NCBI GenBank assembly: GCA_009926195.1
Contig: RFPK01000030.1
Location: 1 to 12,910 of the forward strand
Length of the DNA: 12,910 nucleotides
From: Synechococcaceae bacterium WB4_1_0192
GTDB lineage: Bacteria > Cyanobacteriota > Cyanobacteriia > PCC-6307 > Cyanobiaceae
Reading direction: 5' to 3'
The notes beneath the pieces are model-generated. The model was not told the origin of the DNA and searched no databases. It saw nothing but the letters and a program-made list of their open reading frames with translations. Each line of letters opens with the position of its first letter. Position 1 is the first letter of the stretch. Of this stretch, positions 1 through 7,103 are shown piece by piece. The position numbers were made by a program, and so were the translations under genes.

Positions 1-2213
1 TCGATGAGCTGTATCTGGTGGCCGGCGAACAGGCCCTGATGCACTCCTGGCTCGACAGCCGCCTGGAGGGGATGCCCCAGGTCAACGGTGATCCGGTCAC
101 ACCGCTGCTGCCGCTGAAGCCCAGGGTGCGCGCCCTGTTGAGCAGCCGCGAACTGCAGGAGCGCATCCAGCTGCGCGTGCTGCAGACCAGCGTCAGCAGC
201 CAGCTGGAGGTGCGTCTGAGCCTGCCGCTGCAAGGACAGCGCGAGGAGTACGTGATCAGCCGCACCTATCCGCTCAAGGAGCAGAACCTGGTGGCGGAGG
301 ATCTGCCGGTGATCAGCCTCTGGCCTTACGTCAGCGATCAGCAGTGGAGCCTGTTCTATCTGTTCTGCGAAGACAGCAGCAACGGCCTCACCGTGGATGG
401 CTTCGGGGATTACGACCGCAAGCTCGGCCGTGACGGCCAGCAGGCGGTGAAGTATTTCACCACCCGCCAGTTCCCGGATCTGGTGCGCATGAGCGAGCGG
501 GGCCAGGATCGCGGCCTGCTGCCGGTGACGCCACCGCCCGCCAACCAGGAGCAGGGCATGAACTGGCGGGTCGGCATCGATTTCGGTACCTCGTTCACCA
601 ACTTCTTCGTGGACGACGGCGGCGGTCCGCGCCGGCACCAACTGGACACCCGCGTCATCTCCTTGACACTGTCGCAGAAGGATCAGCGCCAGCGCCTGCT
701 GAATCAGTACTTCATCCCCGAGGACATGATCCCGGCCGCCGATTACGGCGGCAATCCCCCCACGGCAACGGCCATCAGCCTGCGCGGTTGGCAGGAGGTG
801 CTCGGCCAGGTGCCCGAACTCTTCCATGAAGCCCGCCTGCGGGTGCCGAGCCCCGGCGAATTCGGCGGTTCTGAGCTGCGCACCGGCTTCAAGTGGGAGC
901 AACTGCAATACCAGCAGCCCTTCCTCAAGGAGCTGGCGCTGCTGATCAGCGCCAATGCCGCGGCCAGCGGTGCCAGGGAAATCAGCTGGTCGGTGTCGTA
1001 CCCGAGCGCCTTCTCCGCCAATGAGGTGGCCCGCTACCGGCGGGTGTGGATCGAGCTGTGCGAGGAGCTCACCCAGCTCACGGGCCTGATCCACCTGCTG
1101 CATCAGCAGGGCGGCGAAGGCGGCCTTCAAACCGAGGCGGTGGCCTTCGCCAGCTACTTCGGCAACTTCCAGAACCGGCAGATGGTGCACACCTCCTGCA
1201 TGGATGTGGGCGGCGGCACCACCGACATCTCGATCTGGCAGGAGAACCGCCTGATCCATCAGGTGTCGATTCCCTATGCCGGCCGCGACATCTGCTCGAA
1301 GCTGCTGCAACGCAAACCGTCGTTCCTGAAGTGGCTGTTCCAGCCCAGCCTGACCGCAGACATCAACGACGATGAAGCGCGGGCCCGTCAGGATCGCAAC
1401 TTCAACAGCAGGCTGGACAACATCATGCGTTACGGCTCCAGTGAATTACTGGCCGGCCGCCTCGACATGCTGGCGAATCAGAATTCGCCACTGCAGCTGC
1501 CACTGCAACAGTTCCTGAGCTTGATTGCGATCAATTTCGGTGGGCTCTATCACTACCTCGGCCAGGTTCATGCCGTGCTGCGCCAGGAGGGCAGACTCAC
1601 CCGTCAGACGCCAACGCCGGTGTACCTGGGCGGCAATGGTGGACGACTGATCAACTGGGTCGACGCGGCCTCGACCTTCCAGAAAGGCGGCGATCCCGAT
1701 CGCCTGATGGAACGTCTGCAGATCAAGGCCGCCGGCTGCGACAGCGGCAACGGTGGCACCTCCCTTTCTGATGCCTACAAGGATGAAACGGCCTGCGGCC
1801 TGATCAGCACCGGCATCAATCTCAGCGGTGATTTCGACCCCCGCGATGATGTGATGGTCTGCGGTGCCAATCTGCAGATCAACACGCTCAGCTTCACAGC
1901 GAACGACCGGGTTGAGATCCCCCATCAGCTGCGCAAGATCGAGCGCTACGAACTCAAGGATCTCGACGCGATCAAGGCCTTCGTGGAGCATTACGACGCC
2001 AGCATCGCCGAGCTGCGCATCCGCACCCTGCTGCCGATCCGGCAGCTGTGTGATCTCGATCAGCTCTGGGGGGAGGTGGAAACGGAAGCCCGCTCGCTCT
2101 GTCTGGCCAAGGTGGGCCAGGAAGCCTCCGATCTGGAACCGGAGCCGGGCTTCATCCTCGGCCTGCGGGCCCTCACCAACTGCCTGGGTCGCGTCTGGGC
2201 GGAACGCTTCTGA
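1..2213 (+). CDS. Actin/Hsp70-fold ATPase-like protein, 5' partial
   Basis: The reading frame is open to the left edge (codons from base 3) and ends at TGA 2211-2213. A GTG at 18 has no convincing ribosome site, so the true start probably lies outside the window. Residues are counted from that GTG. Residues 1-180 form a domain I do not recognise. Then come the signatures of the actin/Hsp70/sugar-kinase ATPase superfamily: a phosphate-1 loop near 185-195 (GIDFGTSFTN, Asp188), a phosphate-2 loop at 396-403 (DVGGGTTD) and an adenosine-type motif near 537-543 (LGGNGGR). No membrane segment or signal peptide is seen, so it is probably cytoplasmic. The motifs support nucleotide binding. Chaperone, filament or regulatory roles are all possible, and the large N-terminal extension argues against a standard DnaK. 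It is probably co-transcribed with the membrane protein 12 nt downstream. Confidence 0.8.
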   Translation, partial: DELYLVAGEQALMHSWLDSRLEGMPQVNGDPVTPLLPLKPRVRALLSSRELQERIQLRVLQTSVSSQLEVRLSLPLQGQREEYVISRTYPLKEQNLVAEDLPVISLWPYVSDQQWSLFYLFCEDSSNGLTVDGFGDYDRKLGRDGQQAVKYFTTRQFPDLVRMSERGQDRGLLPVTPPPANQEQGMNWRVGIDFGTSFTNFFVDDGGGPRRHQLDTRVISLTLSQKDQRQRLLNQYFIPEDMIPAADYGGNPPTATAISLRGWQEVLGQVPELFHEARLRVPSPGEFGGSELRTGFKWEQLQYQQPFLKELALLISANAAASGAREISWSVSYPSAFSANEVARYRRVWIELCEELTQLTGLIHLLHQQGGEGGLQTEAVAFASYFGNFQNRQMVHTSCMDVGGGTTDISIWQENRLIHQVSIPYAGRDICSKLLQRKPSFLKWLFQPSLTADINDDEARARQDRNFNSRLDNIMRYGSSELLAGRLDMLANQNSPLQLPLQQFLSLIAINFGGLYHYLGQVHAVLRQEGRLTRQTPTPVYLGGNGGRLINWVDAASTFQKGGDPDRLMERLQIKAAGCDSGNGGTSLSDAYKDETACGLISTGINLSGDFDPRDDVMVCGANLQINTLSFTANDRVEIPHQLRKIERYELKDLDAIKAFVEHYDASIAELRIRTLLPIRQLCDLDQLWGEVETEARSLCLAKVGQEASDLEPEPGFILGLRALTNCLGRVWAERF

Positions 2214-2225
2214 GGAATCGAGATC

Positions 2226-3203
2226 ATGTCCCCGACAACGCCACGCACCAACACAGCACCCTCCACCACTGCTGATCAGGCTGCTGCTGATCCAGCTGCT
2301 GCAAATCCCGCCGCGGCCACCCCAGCCGCACGCCGCGCTCCGATCGATCCGCTCACCGGCATGCCCGAGCCAGCCGCCCCTGCGGCTGCACCGCTCGGCC
2401 GCGATCTGCCAGCGCCGCCGCCGACCGCCGCCGCCGAGCTCCCCCCCTACCTCCTGCCGCTATCGGGAGCAGGGGTTCTGCTGGGCGGCTTGGCGCTGCT
2501 GTTGGGCATCACCGTGTATCTGCAGCTGCGGCGCAGTCATGGCGAACTGAGCAGACAGATCAAAGACCTCAGAACGAAGCTGGCGGCGCTGGATCTGGAT
2601 CAGACCCTGGAATCGGTGGCTGGTGGCAGCAGCGAACAGCCCCCCCTGTCCAGCTGGCTCAGCCCTACACCGGGCACTCCGCCAACGCTTCAACCGAAAG
2701 CGATGCCTGTGTCAGCCCCGCAATCCGGGCTGGATCTTCAGCCACCCGTGATCCAGAACGACACCAGTGCTTCCTCTGGCATCCCTCCCCTGGATCCTGT
2801 TGCGGTTGCACCGCCAGCACCGGCGCCGATCCTCCTCAGCAAGGCCATGTTGATCCAGGCCATCAACAACGGCGATCGCCAGCTGCTGCGCGAGCACAGC
2901 ACCGCCCAGCTGAACATCACCAGTGAATCCGAAAACGCCCTGGCGATGGGCCGCTCTCAGGCAACGCAGCTGGAGGCGGTCACAGGTGGCGGCAGCTACT
3001 GGCTGGCGGTCATCAACGATCAGGCCTGGTTGTTTCCCACCGAGCTCACCCTCAAGGGCTTCCTCTCAGTGCAGCCCAGCAAGGGCCTGTACAGCTACGA
3101 GAAACAGATCCTCAGCAAAGCCGAGCTGCTCGAACCAGCCCTGCTGCGCCAGGAGGGCAACCGCTGGACGGTCGAAACCCTCGGCCGCGTGGCGATTCCC
3201 TGA
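2226..3203 (+). CDS. Membrane-anchored coiled-coil protein with C-terminal domain shared with the convergent gene
   Basis: A 325-residue protein starting at ATG 2226, 12 nt after the ATPase-like gene, so translation is probably coupled. Residues 1-72 are a low-complexity Ala/Pro/Thr region with repeated AA(A)xP units. Residues about 76-100 are one hydrophobic helix, followed by RR and then a short predicted coiled coil (about 104-130). A Pro/Ser-rich linker reaches about residue 200, and residues about 203-325 form a compact C-terminal domain. That domain contains a YWLAVINDQAWLFP stretch and ends with a W-x(5)-G-x-V-A-I pattern. The domain resembles the C-terminal part of the minus-strand protein at 3242-3958. 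I infer an adaptor tethering something to the cytoplasmic membrane, perhaps the upstream ATPase. No family name is claimed and topology is not certain. Confidence 0.8.
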   Translation: MSPTTPRTNTAPSTTADQAAADPAAANPAAATPAARRAPIDPLTGMPEPAAPAAAPLGRDLPAPPPTAAAELPPYLLPLSGAGVLLGGLALLLGITVYLQLRRSHGELSRQIKDLRTKLAALDLDQTLESVAGGSSEQPPLSSWLSPTPGTPPTLQPKAMPVSAPQSGLDLQPPVIQNDTSASSGIPPLDPVAVAPPAPAPILLSKAMLIQAINNGDRQLLREHSTAQLNITSESENALAMGRSQATQLEAVTGGGSYWLAVINDQAWLFPTELTLKGFLSVQPSKGLYSYEKQILSKAELLEPALLRQEGNRWTVETLGRVAIP

Positions 3204-3219
3204 ACGGCAGGCGCAAAGG

Positions 3220-3232
3220 CCCCGATCCGGGG
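3220..3232. terminator. Possible bidirectional hairpin between convergent genes
   Basis: CCCCG-ATC-CGGGG gives a perfect 5-bp GC stem with a 3-base loop in the 38-bp gap between two convergent stop codons. There is no T tract on either side, so intrinsic termination is uncertain. The position is the main argument for it. Confidence 0.3.
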
Positions 3233-3241
3233 TCAGTCACC

Positions 3242-3958
3242 TCAGGATTGCTGCTGCTGCACCAACGCCAGCGCCCGCTCCAGGGCGCTGAGCCGTTGTT
3301 CAAGGCTGCGCTGAAGAGGATCGCTCTGCAGGCCGATGTGGCCCCTGGCGGTGAGCATCCAGCGGCGACCGTGCTCCACGCTGGTGGCCACGGCCGGTTG
3401 CAGCAGCTCCAGCTCGGCCGGCAGCTCCGGGCTGCCGCTGATCTCAAAGAAGCGCTCCAGGCTCTGCAGCTGGGTCGGGCGGCTCAGAACCCCCGGCCGG
3501 GGCAGCAACTGCCAGGAGCCGTCCTGCAGTTCGATCATCCAGGTGGAACCCTGGGCGAACGCCTCCAGTTCCACCTCCTTCAGTTCACCGCTGAGGCTGC
3601 GACCGCTGACGCTGCAGGGCCGGGCAAAGGGCTGCAGCAGCGCGGGTGAGGACCGGTAGGCATCCAGCAGGCCCTCCAGCGGCAGGTTCAACGCCGGGAT
3701 CGTGAGCTCCTCCTGGCCCACCGGCACCGGCAGGCTGATCGGCCGTACAGCAGGCTCGCCTGCCAGCAACTCGCGATCGCGAAAGGCCTGCAGGTCCTGC
3801 TCGATGGCGGCCAGGCGCTGGGCAAGATCGTTGATGTCCTCACGGACAGCTTCGAAGCTGCGGGTCAGCTTGTCGTTGTTTTCAACAAAGCGATCACTGA
3901 GCTGCCGCACGCTGCGCAGCAGAAACTTGACCGATTCGTAGAGCTTGTCCGAATCCAT
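3242..3958 (-). CDS. Soluble coiled-coil protein sharing a C-terminal domain with the TM protein at 2226-3203
   Basis: A 238-residue protein. I chose ATG 3958-3956 because it sits one base after the stop of the upstream TM2 gene, with an AAGGTGA ribosome-site-like sequence before it. Sequence further upstream in this frame is antisense noise (Pro/Arg-rich). Residues 1-63 are rich in charged heptads, typical of a coiled coil (DKLYESVKFLLRSVRQLSD and onward). After a short linker, residues about 95-220 resemble the C-terminal domain of the convergent membrane protein: an LEAF-x-QGSTWMIEL-x-DGSWQLLP stretch and a late W-x(5)-G-x-I-G pattern. Residues 214-238 form another heptad helix (LQRSLEQRLSALERALALV). 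There is no signal peptide or membrane segment. It reads as the soluble counterpart of the membrane-anchored adaptor. The function is unknown. Confidence 0.82.
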   Translation of the reverse strand: MDSDKLYESVKFLLRSVRQLSDRFVENNDKLTRSFEAVREDINDLAQRLAAIEQDLQAFRDRELLAGEPAVRPISLPVPVGQEELTIPALNLPLEGLLDAYRSSPALLQPFARPCSVSGRSLSGELKEVELEAFAQGSTWMIELQDGSWQLLPRPGVLSRPTQLQSLERFFEISGSPELPAELELLQPAVATSVEHGRRWMLTARGHIGLQSDPLQRSLEQRLSALERALALVQQQQS

Positions 3959-3959
3959 A

Positions 3960-4391
3960 TCAGGGCTCACCTTGCTGATCGGTGCGCTCAACCGAGCGAC
4001 GGGCTTCGCGCAACAGAGCGTCCAGATCGTCATCCTGCCGGCTGGCAGGGCCGCTGGCGGCAGGCCGGGCAGGGGATGGGGATGGTGCGGGCAAAGCGGT
4101 GCGAGCGGACGCGCTGACCGGGGCACTGACCGGCGCAGACGAGGGCCGGGGCGACAGCGCCCGGATGGCATTGGCGCGATTCGACTGCCCCACCGCATCC
4201 GGCAGCAGGATCAGATCGAGCAGCTGGGCGACACCACAGAAGCCGAAGGTGAGCAACAGCGCCAGGCCATAGCCCACCTGGCCGAGATAGAGCCGCTGAA
4301 CGCCGCACAGACCGACCAGAGACAGGCACCACAGCGCATAGGCCAGCGCAACGTCTTTCTGTTCCTGTTTCTGTTCCTGCGGCTGACTCAC
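3960..4391 (-). CDS. TM2-domain membrane protein
   Basis: A 143-residue protein starting with GTG at 4391. No ATG occurs in a sensible place upstream, and an AGAGG lies very close to the start. Residues about 14-62 match the TM2 domain pattern: two hydrophobic helices joined by a short turn, with the first helix leading into GLCGVQRLYLGQ (family form G-x-x-G-x-(H/Q)-R-F/L-Y-L-G) and the second ending in a DLILLP motif. Residues about 75-115 are a flexible Ala/Pro/Ser linker, and the tail DDDLDALLREARRSVER looks like a charged amphipathic helix, a plausible docking segment. TM2 proteins are small inner-membrane proteins, mostly of unknown function. The gene is followed one base later by the soluble coiled-coil gene, so the two are almost certainly one transcript. 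Confidence 0.85.
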   Translation of the reverse strand: MSQPQEQKQEQKDVALAYALWCLSLVGLCGVQRLYLGQVGYGLALLLTFGFCGVAQLLDLILLPDAVGQSNRANAIRALSPRPSSAPVSAPVSASARTALPAPSPSPARPAASGPASRQDDDLDALLREARRSVERTDQQGEP

Positions 4392-4468
4392 GCCTCTGCC
4401 GATCCCGAGCTCCAGGCAGGCTAAGGGATGTACTGGGAATCAGGCAGCCGGGTTCAACACCGCAGGAT

Positions 4469-5405
4469 TCAGCGCTCCAGCAACCGCCAGAAGCCAATCT
4501 CGCGGGCATAGGCCTCGCGCAGACGCCCCAGAAATGTGCTGTGGCTCTCGATGCCCTGCCAGTCGTCGATGCGGGCCGCCAGCTGCTCACAGCTGCGCAG
4601 GTGCTCGGCGGCATGGCGATAGCGACGGCTGCGGCCCATCGCCAGGGCAAACACCACCATCGGCCGCAGCAGCACGGTGGCCGCCAGGGGATGGTCGGCG
4701 CTGAGGTGCTCCGCCGCCTCGCTCTGGATCCCATGGGCCTCGCCATCCCAGTGCTGCCGATCACGCAGCACCAGGCGAGCCGCCCGCGCCAGGGCCGGCC
4801 AGGCGATCAGGAACTGCAGGGCCAGCAGCGGCTGGTCATGGGCCTCCGCCAGCTGCAGGGCCCGCTCCTCGACCTCAACGTCCTCGAAAGCCTCCAGCCG
4901 CTGCAGGTAGGCCTTGAGCGGTGCGGTGGCCAAGGTGCGGCTGAACCACAGCCAGCGCTGCTGCTGCGCCTCCTCCGGGCGGTCGAGCTGATCGAGCACC
5001 GTGATCCGAGCCTCCTCCCACTCCGGTACCGGCCAGCGTGCGGCCGCAGCGGCGGCGCCATCCAGGATCTTCAGGGCCTGCCCGGCGCGACCCGCCGCCA
5101 GCAGCCGCAACGCCACCGCCCTGGCCGAGCATGGGCTCGAACTGCTCGGCTGCAATGGGCACGGCCAGTTCGATGGCCTGATTCCCGTCCTTGCTGAGGC
5201 CCTTGGCGATGGAGCGACCGATCGTCGCCAGGCGCTTGCGCACCTCCTGCGCCGCCGTCTCCACCCCATCTGCCGCGGCCAGGGCCAGCCGAAGCCGGCG
5301 CTGCATCACGGCGCTGCCGCTGCTCAGCTCGATCAACAGCTCCGCCAGGGCCGGCGCACCGAGGGTCTGCAGGTTGGCGGCGTTGAGCGTGCGGCGGCTG
5401 GCCAT
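4469..5405 (-). pseudogene. Degraded DUF6880-family gene (frameshift, internal loss, inverted piece)
   Basis: Two overlapping minus frames together carry the two ends of one protein. Frame 1 starts at ATG 5405 (MASRRTLNAANLQTLGAPAL) and keeps family character to about residue 65 (VRKRLATIGRS, base 5211). The C-terminal 218 residues are in another frame, from about 5125 to the stop at 4469-4471: ARAVALRLLAAGRA, then PEWEEARITVLDQL, FLIAWPALARAARLVL, and finally GRSRRYRHAAEHL with an FW-x-LL ending. From memory these are the N- and C-terminal hallmarks of DUF6880, whose members are near 450-500 residues. About 200 internal residues are therefore missing, and the frames differ. The gap between the two parts contains an inverted family fragment, annotated separately. 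DUF6880 has no known biochemical role. The gene is very likely non-functional. The family is commonest in proteobacteria, so acquisition followed by decay is plausible. Confidence 0.72.
5118..5210 (+). other. Inverted internal fragment of the DUF6880 gene
   Basis: Between the N- and C-terminal pieces of the minus-strand pseudogene, the plus strand reads ALAEHGLELLGCNGHGQFDG and continues LIPVLAEALGD. This resembles the central DUF6880 segment as I recall it (ALADR..., then N-x-Y-GQYDGLI-x-VL-x-x-ALG), which should lie in the same orientation as the rest of the gene. The strongest part is 5154-5207. The piece is flipped relative to both flanks. Its ends carry a weak imperfect inverted repeat (CCACCGCCCTGGCCGAGC near 5113-5130 against GCTGAGGCCCTTGGCGATGG near 5193-5212) that could have helped the rearrangement. 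The family alignment is from memory. Confidence 0.55.
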
Positions 5406-5429
5406 GGGCGATGGGGCGAGCGGCCGGGT

Positions 5430-5513
5430 TCAGCTCAGCACGGTGAACAGCAGCTGGATCAGGCTGAACCCAAGCAGGCAGACGCCGCACAGAAGCGAGA
5501 TGGTGCTGGCCAT
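5430..5513 (-). CDS. Possible 27-residue single-span membrane peptide
   Basis: ATG 5513 to TGA 5430-5432 encodes MASTISLLCGVCLLGFSLIQ followed by LLFTVLS, one uninterrupted hydrophobic helix with two cysteines. It lies just upstream of the DUF6880 remnant on the same strand. Cyanobacteria make many membrane peptides of this size, and coding for a clean hydrophobic helix in GC-rich DNA is suggestive. However, there is no clear ribosome site and I do not recognise a family. Confidence 0.35.
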   Translation of the reverse strand: MASTISLLCGVCLLGFSLIQLLFTVLS

Positions 5514-5648
5514 CGGCAGCCCCGGAGATTCCTTGGTCTAAAGGATTGCTTAAGGGGCTGGGGCGGCGCGACATCAAACGTGTCGTTGGCGCCGCCGTGC
5601 GCCACGGCTCGGCTGCGGCGAGGATCCAGGTTGCTGCTGCAGGCGCCG

Positions 5649-6065
5649 ATGGCCACCACGAGCGGGTCCCTGGTGCTCGCCGCCGATGATCCGGCCGCCC
5701 TGGCCCGCTTCTACGGCGCCCTGCTGGCGGAACGGCCGCAGCGGGGAATGAGCGAGCGACACTGGCGCCTGCCCTGGCCGGCCGGGGGCTGGCTGGAGAT
5801 CTATGCGCCCTCGCGGCAGCGGCCCCAGCCCCGGCAGCAGGGGCGGCTGGCGCTGTGCCTGCAGCGGCAGACCGGCGATGCCAGCGCAGCCGCCTGCCTG
5901 GAGAACTGGATCGCGGCGGCGCTGGTGCAGGGCGCCACCCCGCTGGAGGGCGCCCGGCTGGAGCCGTTCGGCGCCGAAGCCTGGCTGCTGGATCCGGAGG
6001 GCAATCGTCTGTTGCTGCTGGTGCAGCCCCCCGTTGCCGAGCCTGGCCCGCCGCGCCAGCCTTGA
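5649..6065 (+). CDS. VOC / glyoxalase-fold protein
   Basis: A 138-residue protein. I chose ATG 5649 because MATTSGSLVLAADDPAALAR is where homologues of this fold typically begin, and the frame upstream is antisense to the DUF6880 remnant. The opening beta strand followed by DDPAALARFYGALLAE is the classic first half of a vicinal-oxygen-chelate module. A W-x-E-I-Y strand follows, and the second half ends with GAEAWLLDPEGNRLLLLVQP, matching the D-P-(E/D)-G-N-x-x-(E/L)-L closing motif of glyoxalase/bleomycin-resistance-like proteins. The usual metal-binding His and Glu positions are not obvious, so I do not predict a substrate or catalysis. It is followed 20 nt later by the kinase-like gene and probably forms an operon with it. 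Confidence 0.75.
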   Translation: MATTSGSLVLAADDPAALARFYGALLAERPQRGMSERHWRLPWPAGGWLEIYAPSRQRPQPRQQGRLALCLQRQTGDASAAACLENWIAAALVQGATPLEGARLEPFGAEAWLLDPEGNRLLLLVQPPVAEPGPPRQP

Positions 6066-6085
6066 GGCAGCGCCCGCTGCGGCGG

Positions 6086-6760
6086 ATGAGCCTGGACGCC
6101 CCCCACGACCTGCCGGACCTGCTGAATCGGATCGAGCGGCAGCTGCTGCCGGGGCTGCGGCTGCTCAGCGCCGATCCCCATGATCCGGTGCACGTGCTGT
6201 CATTGCCCGAGCCCTGGGCGACCGTGGGCTGCGGCAACTACGCAGCCGTTCTGCACCACCCGAAGCATCCGCGCCTGGTGGTGAAAATCTATGCGCCCGG
6301 GCGACCGGGGCTGGAGCAGGAGGCGGAGGTGTACCGCCGCATCGGTCGCCATCCGGCCTTCTCCCAGTGCTTTCACGCCTGTGATCGCTACCTGGTGCTG
6401 AGGCGACTGCAGGGCACCACCTTCTACGACTGCCTGCGCCGCGGCATCCGCATTCCACTGCGAGCGATGGTCGACGTCGATGAGGCGATCGTCTACGCGG
6501 AGTCTCGGGGCCTGCATGGCCACGACGTCCACGGCCGCAATGTGCTGCTGCACGAAGGGCGCGGGCGCATCGTTGACATCTCCGATTTCCTCAACCCGGA
6601 GCCTTGCCACGCCTGGCGCGATCTGCGCTGGGCCTATCGGCACCTCTACCGGCCCCTGATCGCACCGCTACGCCTGCCGGTGCCAGGGCCGCTGCTGGCG
6701 GGGGTCCGCAAGGGGTATCGGCTGTTCCGGCGCCTACTGCGGCGCGGAGCTGAGCGCTAG
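6086..6760 (+). CDS. Small protein-kinase-like (serine/threonine kinase fold) protein
   Basis: A 224-residue protein starting at ATG 6086. A compact kinase-like core is visible. Residues 47-55 (VGCGNYAAV) form a short nucleotide loop, Lys67 in LVVKIY is the ATP-anchoring lysine, and Glu79 or Glu81 is the candidate alpha-C glutamate. The catalytic loop is GHDVHGRNVLL, with Asp147 as putative base and Asn152 as metal ligand. The DFG equivalent is IVDISDF (Asp164). The C-terminal third is basic (RKGYRLFRRLLRR), suggesting contact with membrane or nucleic acid. It is shorter than canonical Hanks kinases and lacks a normal large C-lobe, so it could be an atypical small-molecule or protein kinase. 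Its stop TAG lies where arsR would naturally end (CTAG shared), and its last 170 bp are antisense to the extended arsR frame. Confidence 0.75.
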   Translation: MSLDAPHDLPDLLNRIERQLLPGLRLLSADPHDPVHVLSLPEPWATVGCGNYAAVLHHPKHPRLVVKIYAPGRPGLEQEAEVYRRIGRHPAFSQCFHACDRYLVLRRLQGTTFYDCLRRGIRIPLRAMVDVDEAIVYAESRGLHGHDVHGRNVLLHEGRGRIVDISDFLNPEPCHAWRDLRWAYRHLYRPLIAPLRLPVPGPLLAGVRKGYRLFRRLLRRGAER

Positions 6761-7082
6761 GGGTGGAGCAGCGGCTGGCGAGACTCGCCAGCCAGTCGCG
6801 CAGCAGCGGCAGGGCATCGGGCTCGAGCCGGTAGTACATCCAGCGGCCCTGCTGGCGTCCGCTGATCAACCCCGCCTCGCGCATCACCCTGAGGTGGAAG
6901 GAGAGCCGCGACTGGGCCAGCTCAAGGCTGGCGGTGAGCTCGCAGACGCAGCGCTCACCATCGGCCAGGGCCTCGATCACCCGCAGGCGGATCGGATCGG
7001 CCAGGGCGCGCAGCAGCAGCTGGGCCCGCGGCTCGGCCAGGGCCGGGGGGGCCGACATGGAAACCGTCGCGGCCACGGACAT
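6591..7082 (-). CDS. arsR: ArsR-family arsenic-responsive repressor, C-terminally extended by apparent frameshift
   Basis: Start ATG 7082 (MSVAATVSMS...), with an internal ATG 24 nt later as an alternative. Residues about 20-90 are a winged helix-turn-helix: LRALADPIRLRVIEALADGE, then the recognition helix SRLSFHLRVMREAGLISGRQ and wing WMYYRL. Cys45 and Cys47 in ERCVCEL match the trivalent-arsenic site of classical ArsR (ELCVCDL). It should repress its own promoter and the divergent gap-arsJ operon, releasing on As(III). Family members are about 100-120 residues. Here the frame runs to 163, and the last 55 residues are antisense to the kinase gene and Arg/Pro/Ala-rich. One additional G in the G run at 6760-6763 would place TAG directly after residue 108 (RCSTP). 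An indel or sequencing error is therefore likely, and the natural protein probably ends near 6757. Confidence 0.85.
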   Translation of the reverse strand: MSVAATVSMSAPPALAEPRAQLLLRALADPIRLRVIEALADGERCVCELTASLELAQSRLSFHLRVMREAGLISGRQQGRWMYYRLEPDALPLLRDWLASLASRCSTPSAQLRAAVGAGTADTPCGPPPAAALAPAGVAVRSGAGRGADRPSADRARRGKAPG

Positions 7083-7103
7083 GTGCTCTGCAACACCTGA
7101 TCC

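Noticed and set aside
5113..5212. Invertible (phase-variable) switch at the flipped DUF6880 fragment
   Set aside because: The flanking inverted repeat is imperfect, no recombinase gene is nearby, and re-inverting would not restore an intact gene because flanking segments are missing.
4469..5405. Programmed +1 frameshift joining the two DUF6880 frames
   Set aside because: Joining the frames still leaves about 200 family residues missing and the middle inverted, so decay explains it better; no slippery site stands out.
5001..5648. Upstream extension of the VOC gene, in frame
   Set aside because: It crosses the DUF6880 remnant on the other strand. Only the short inverted fragment within it has family character, and the VOC fold starts at 5649.
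5071..6237. Long minus-strand frame (388 codons) opposite the VOC and kinase genes
   Set aside because: Arg/Pro/Ala-rich with no domain, and antisense to better-supported genes.
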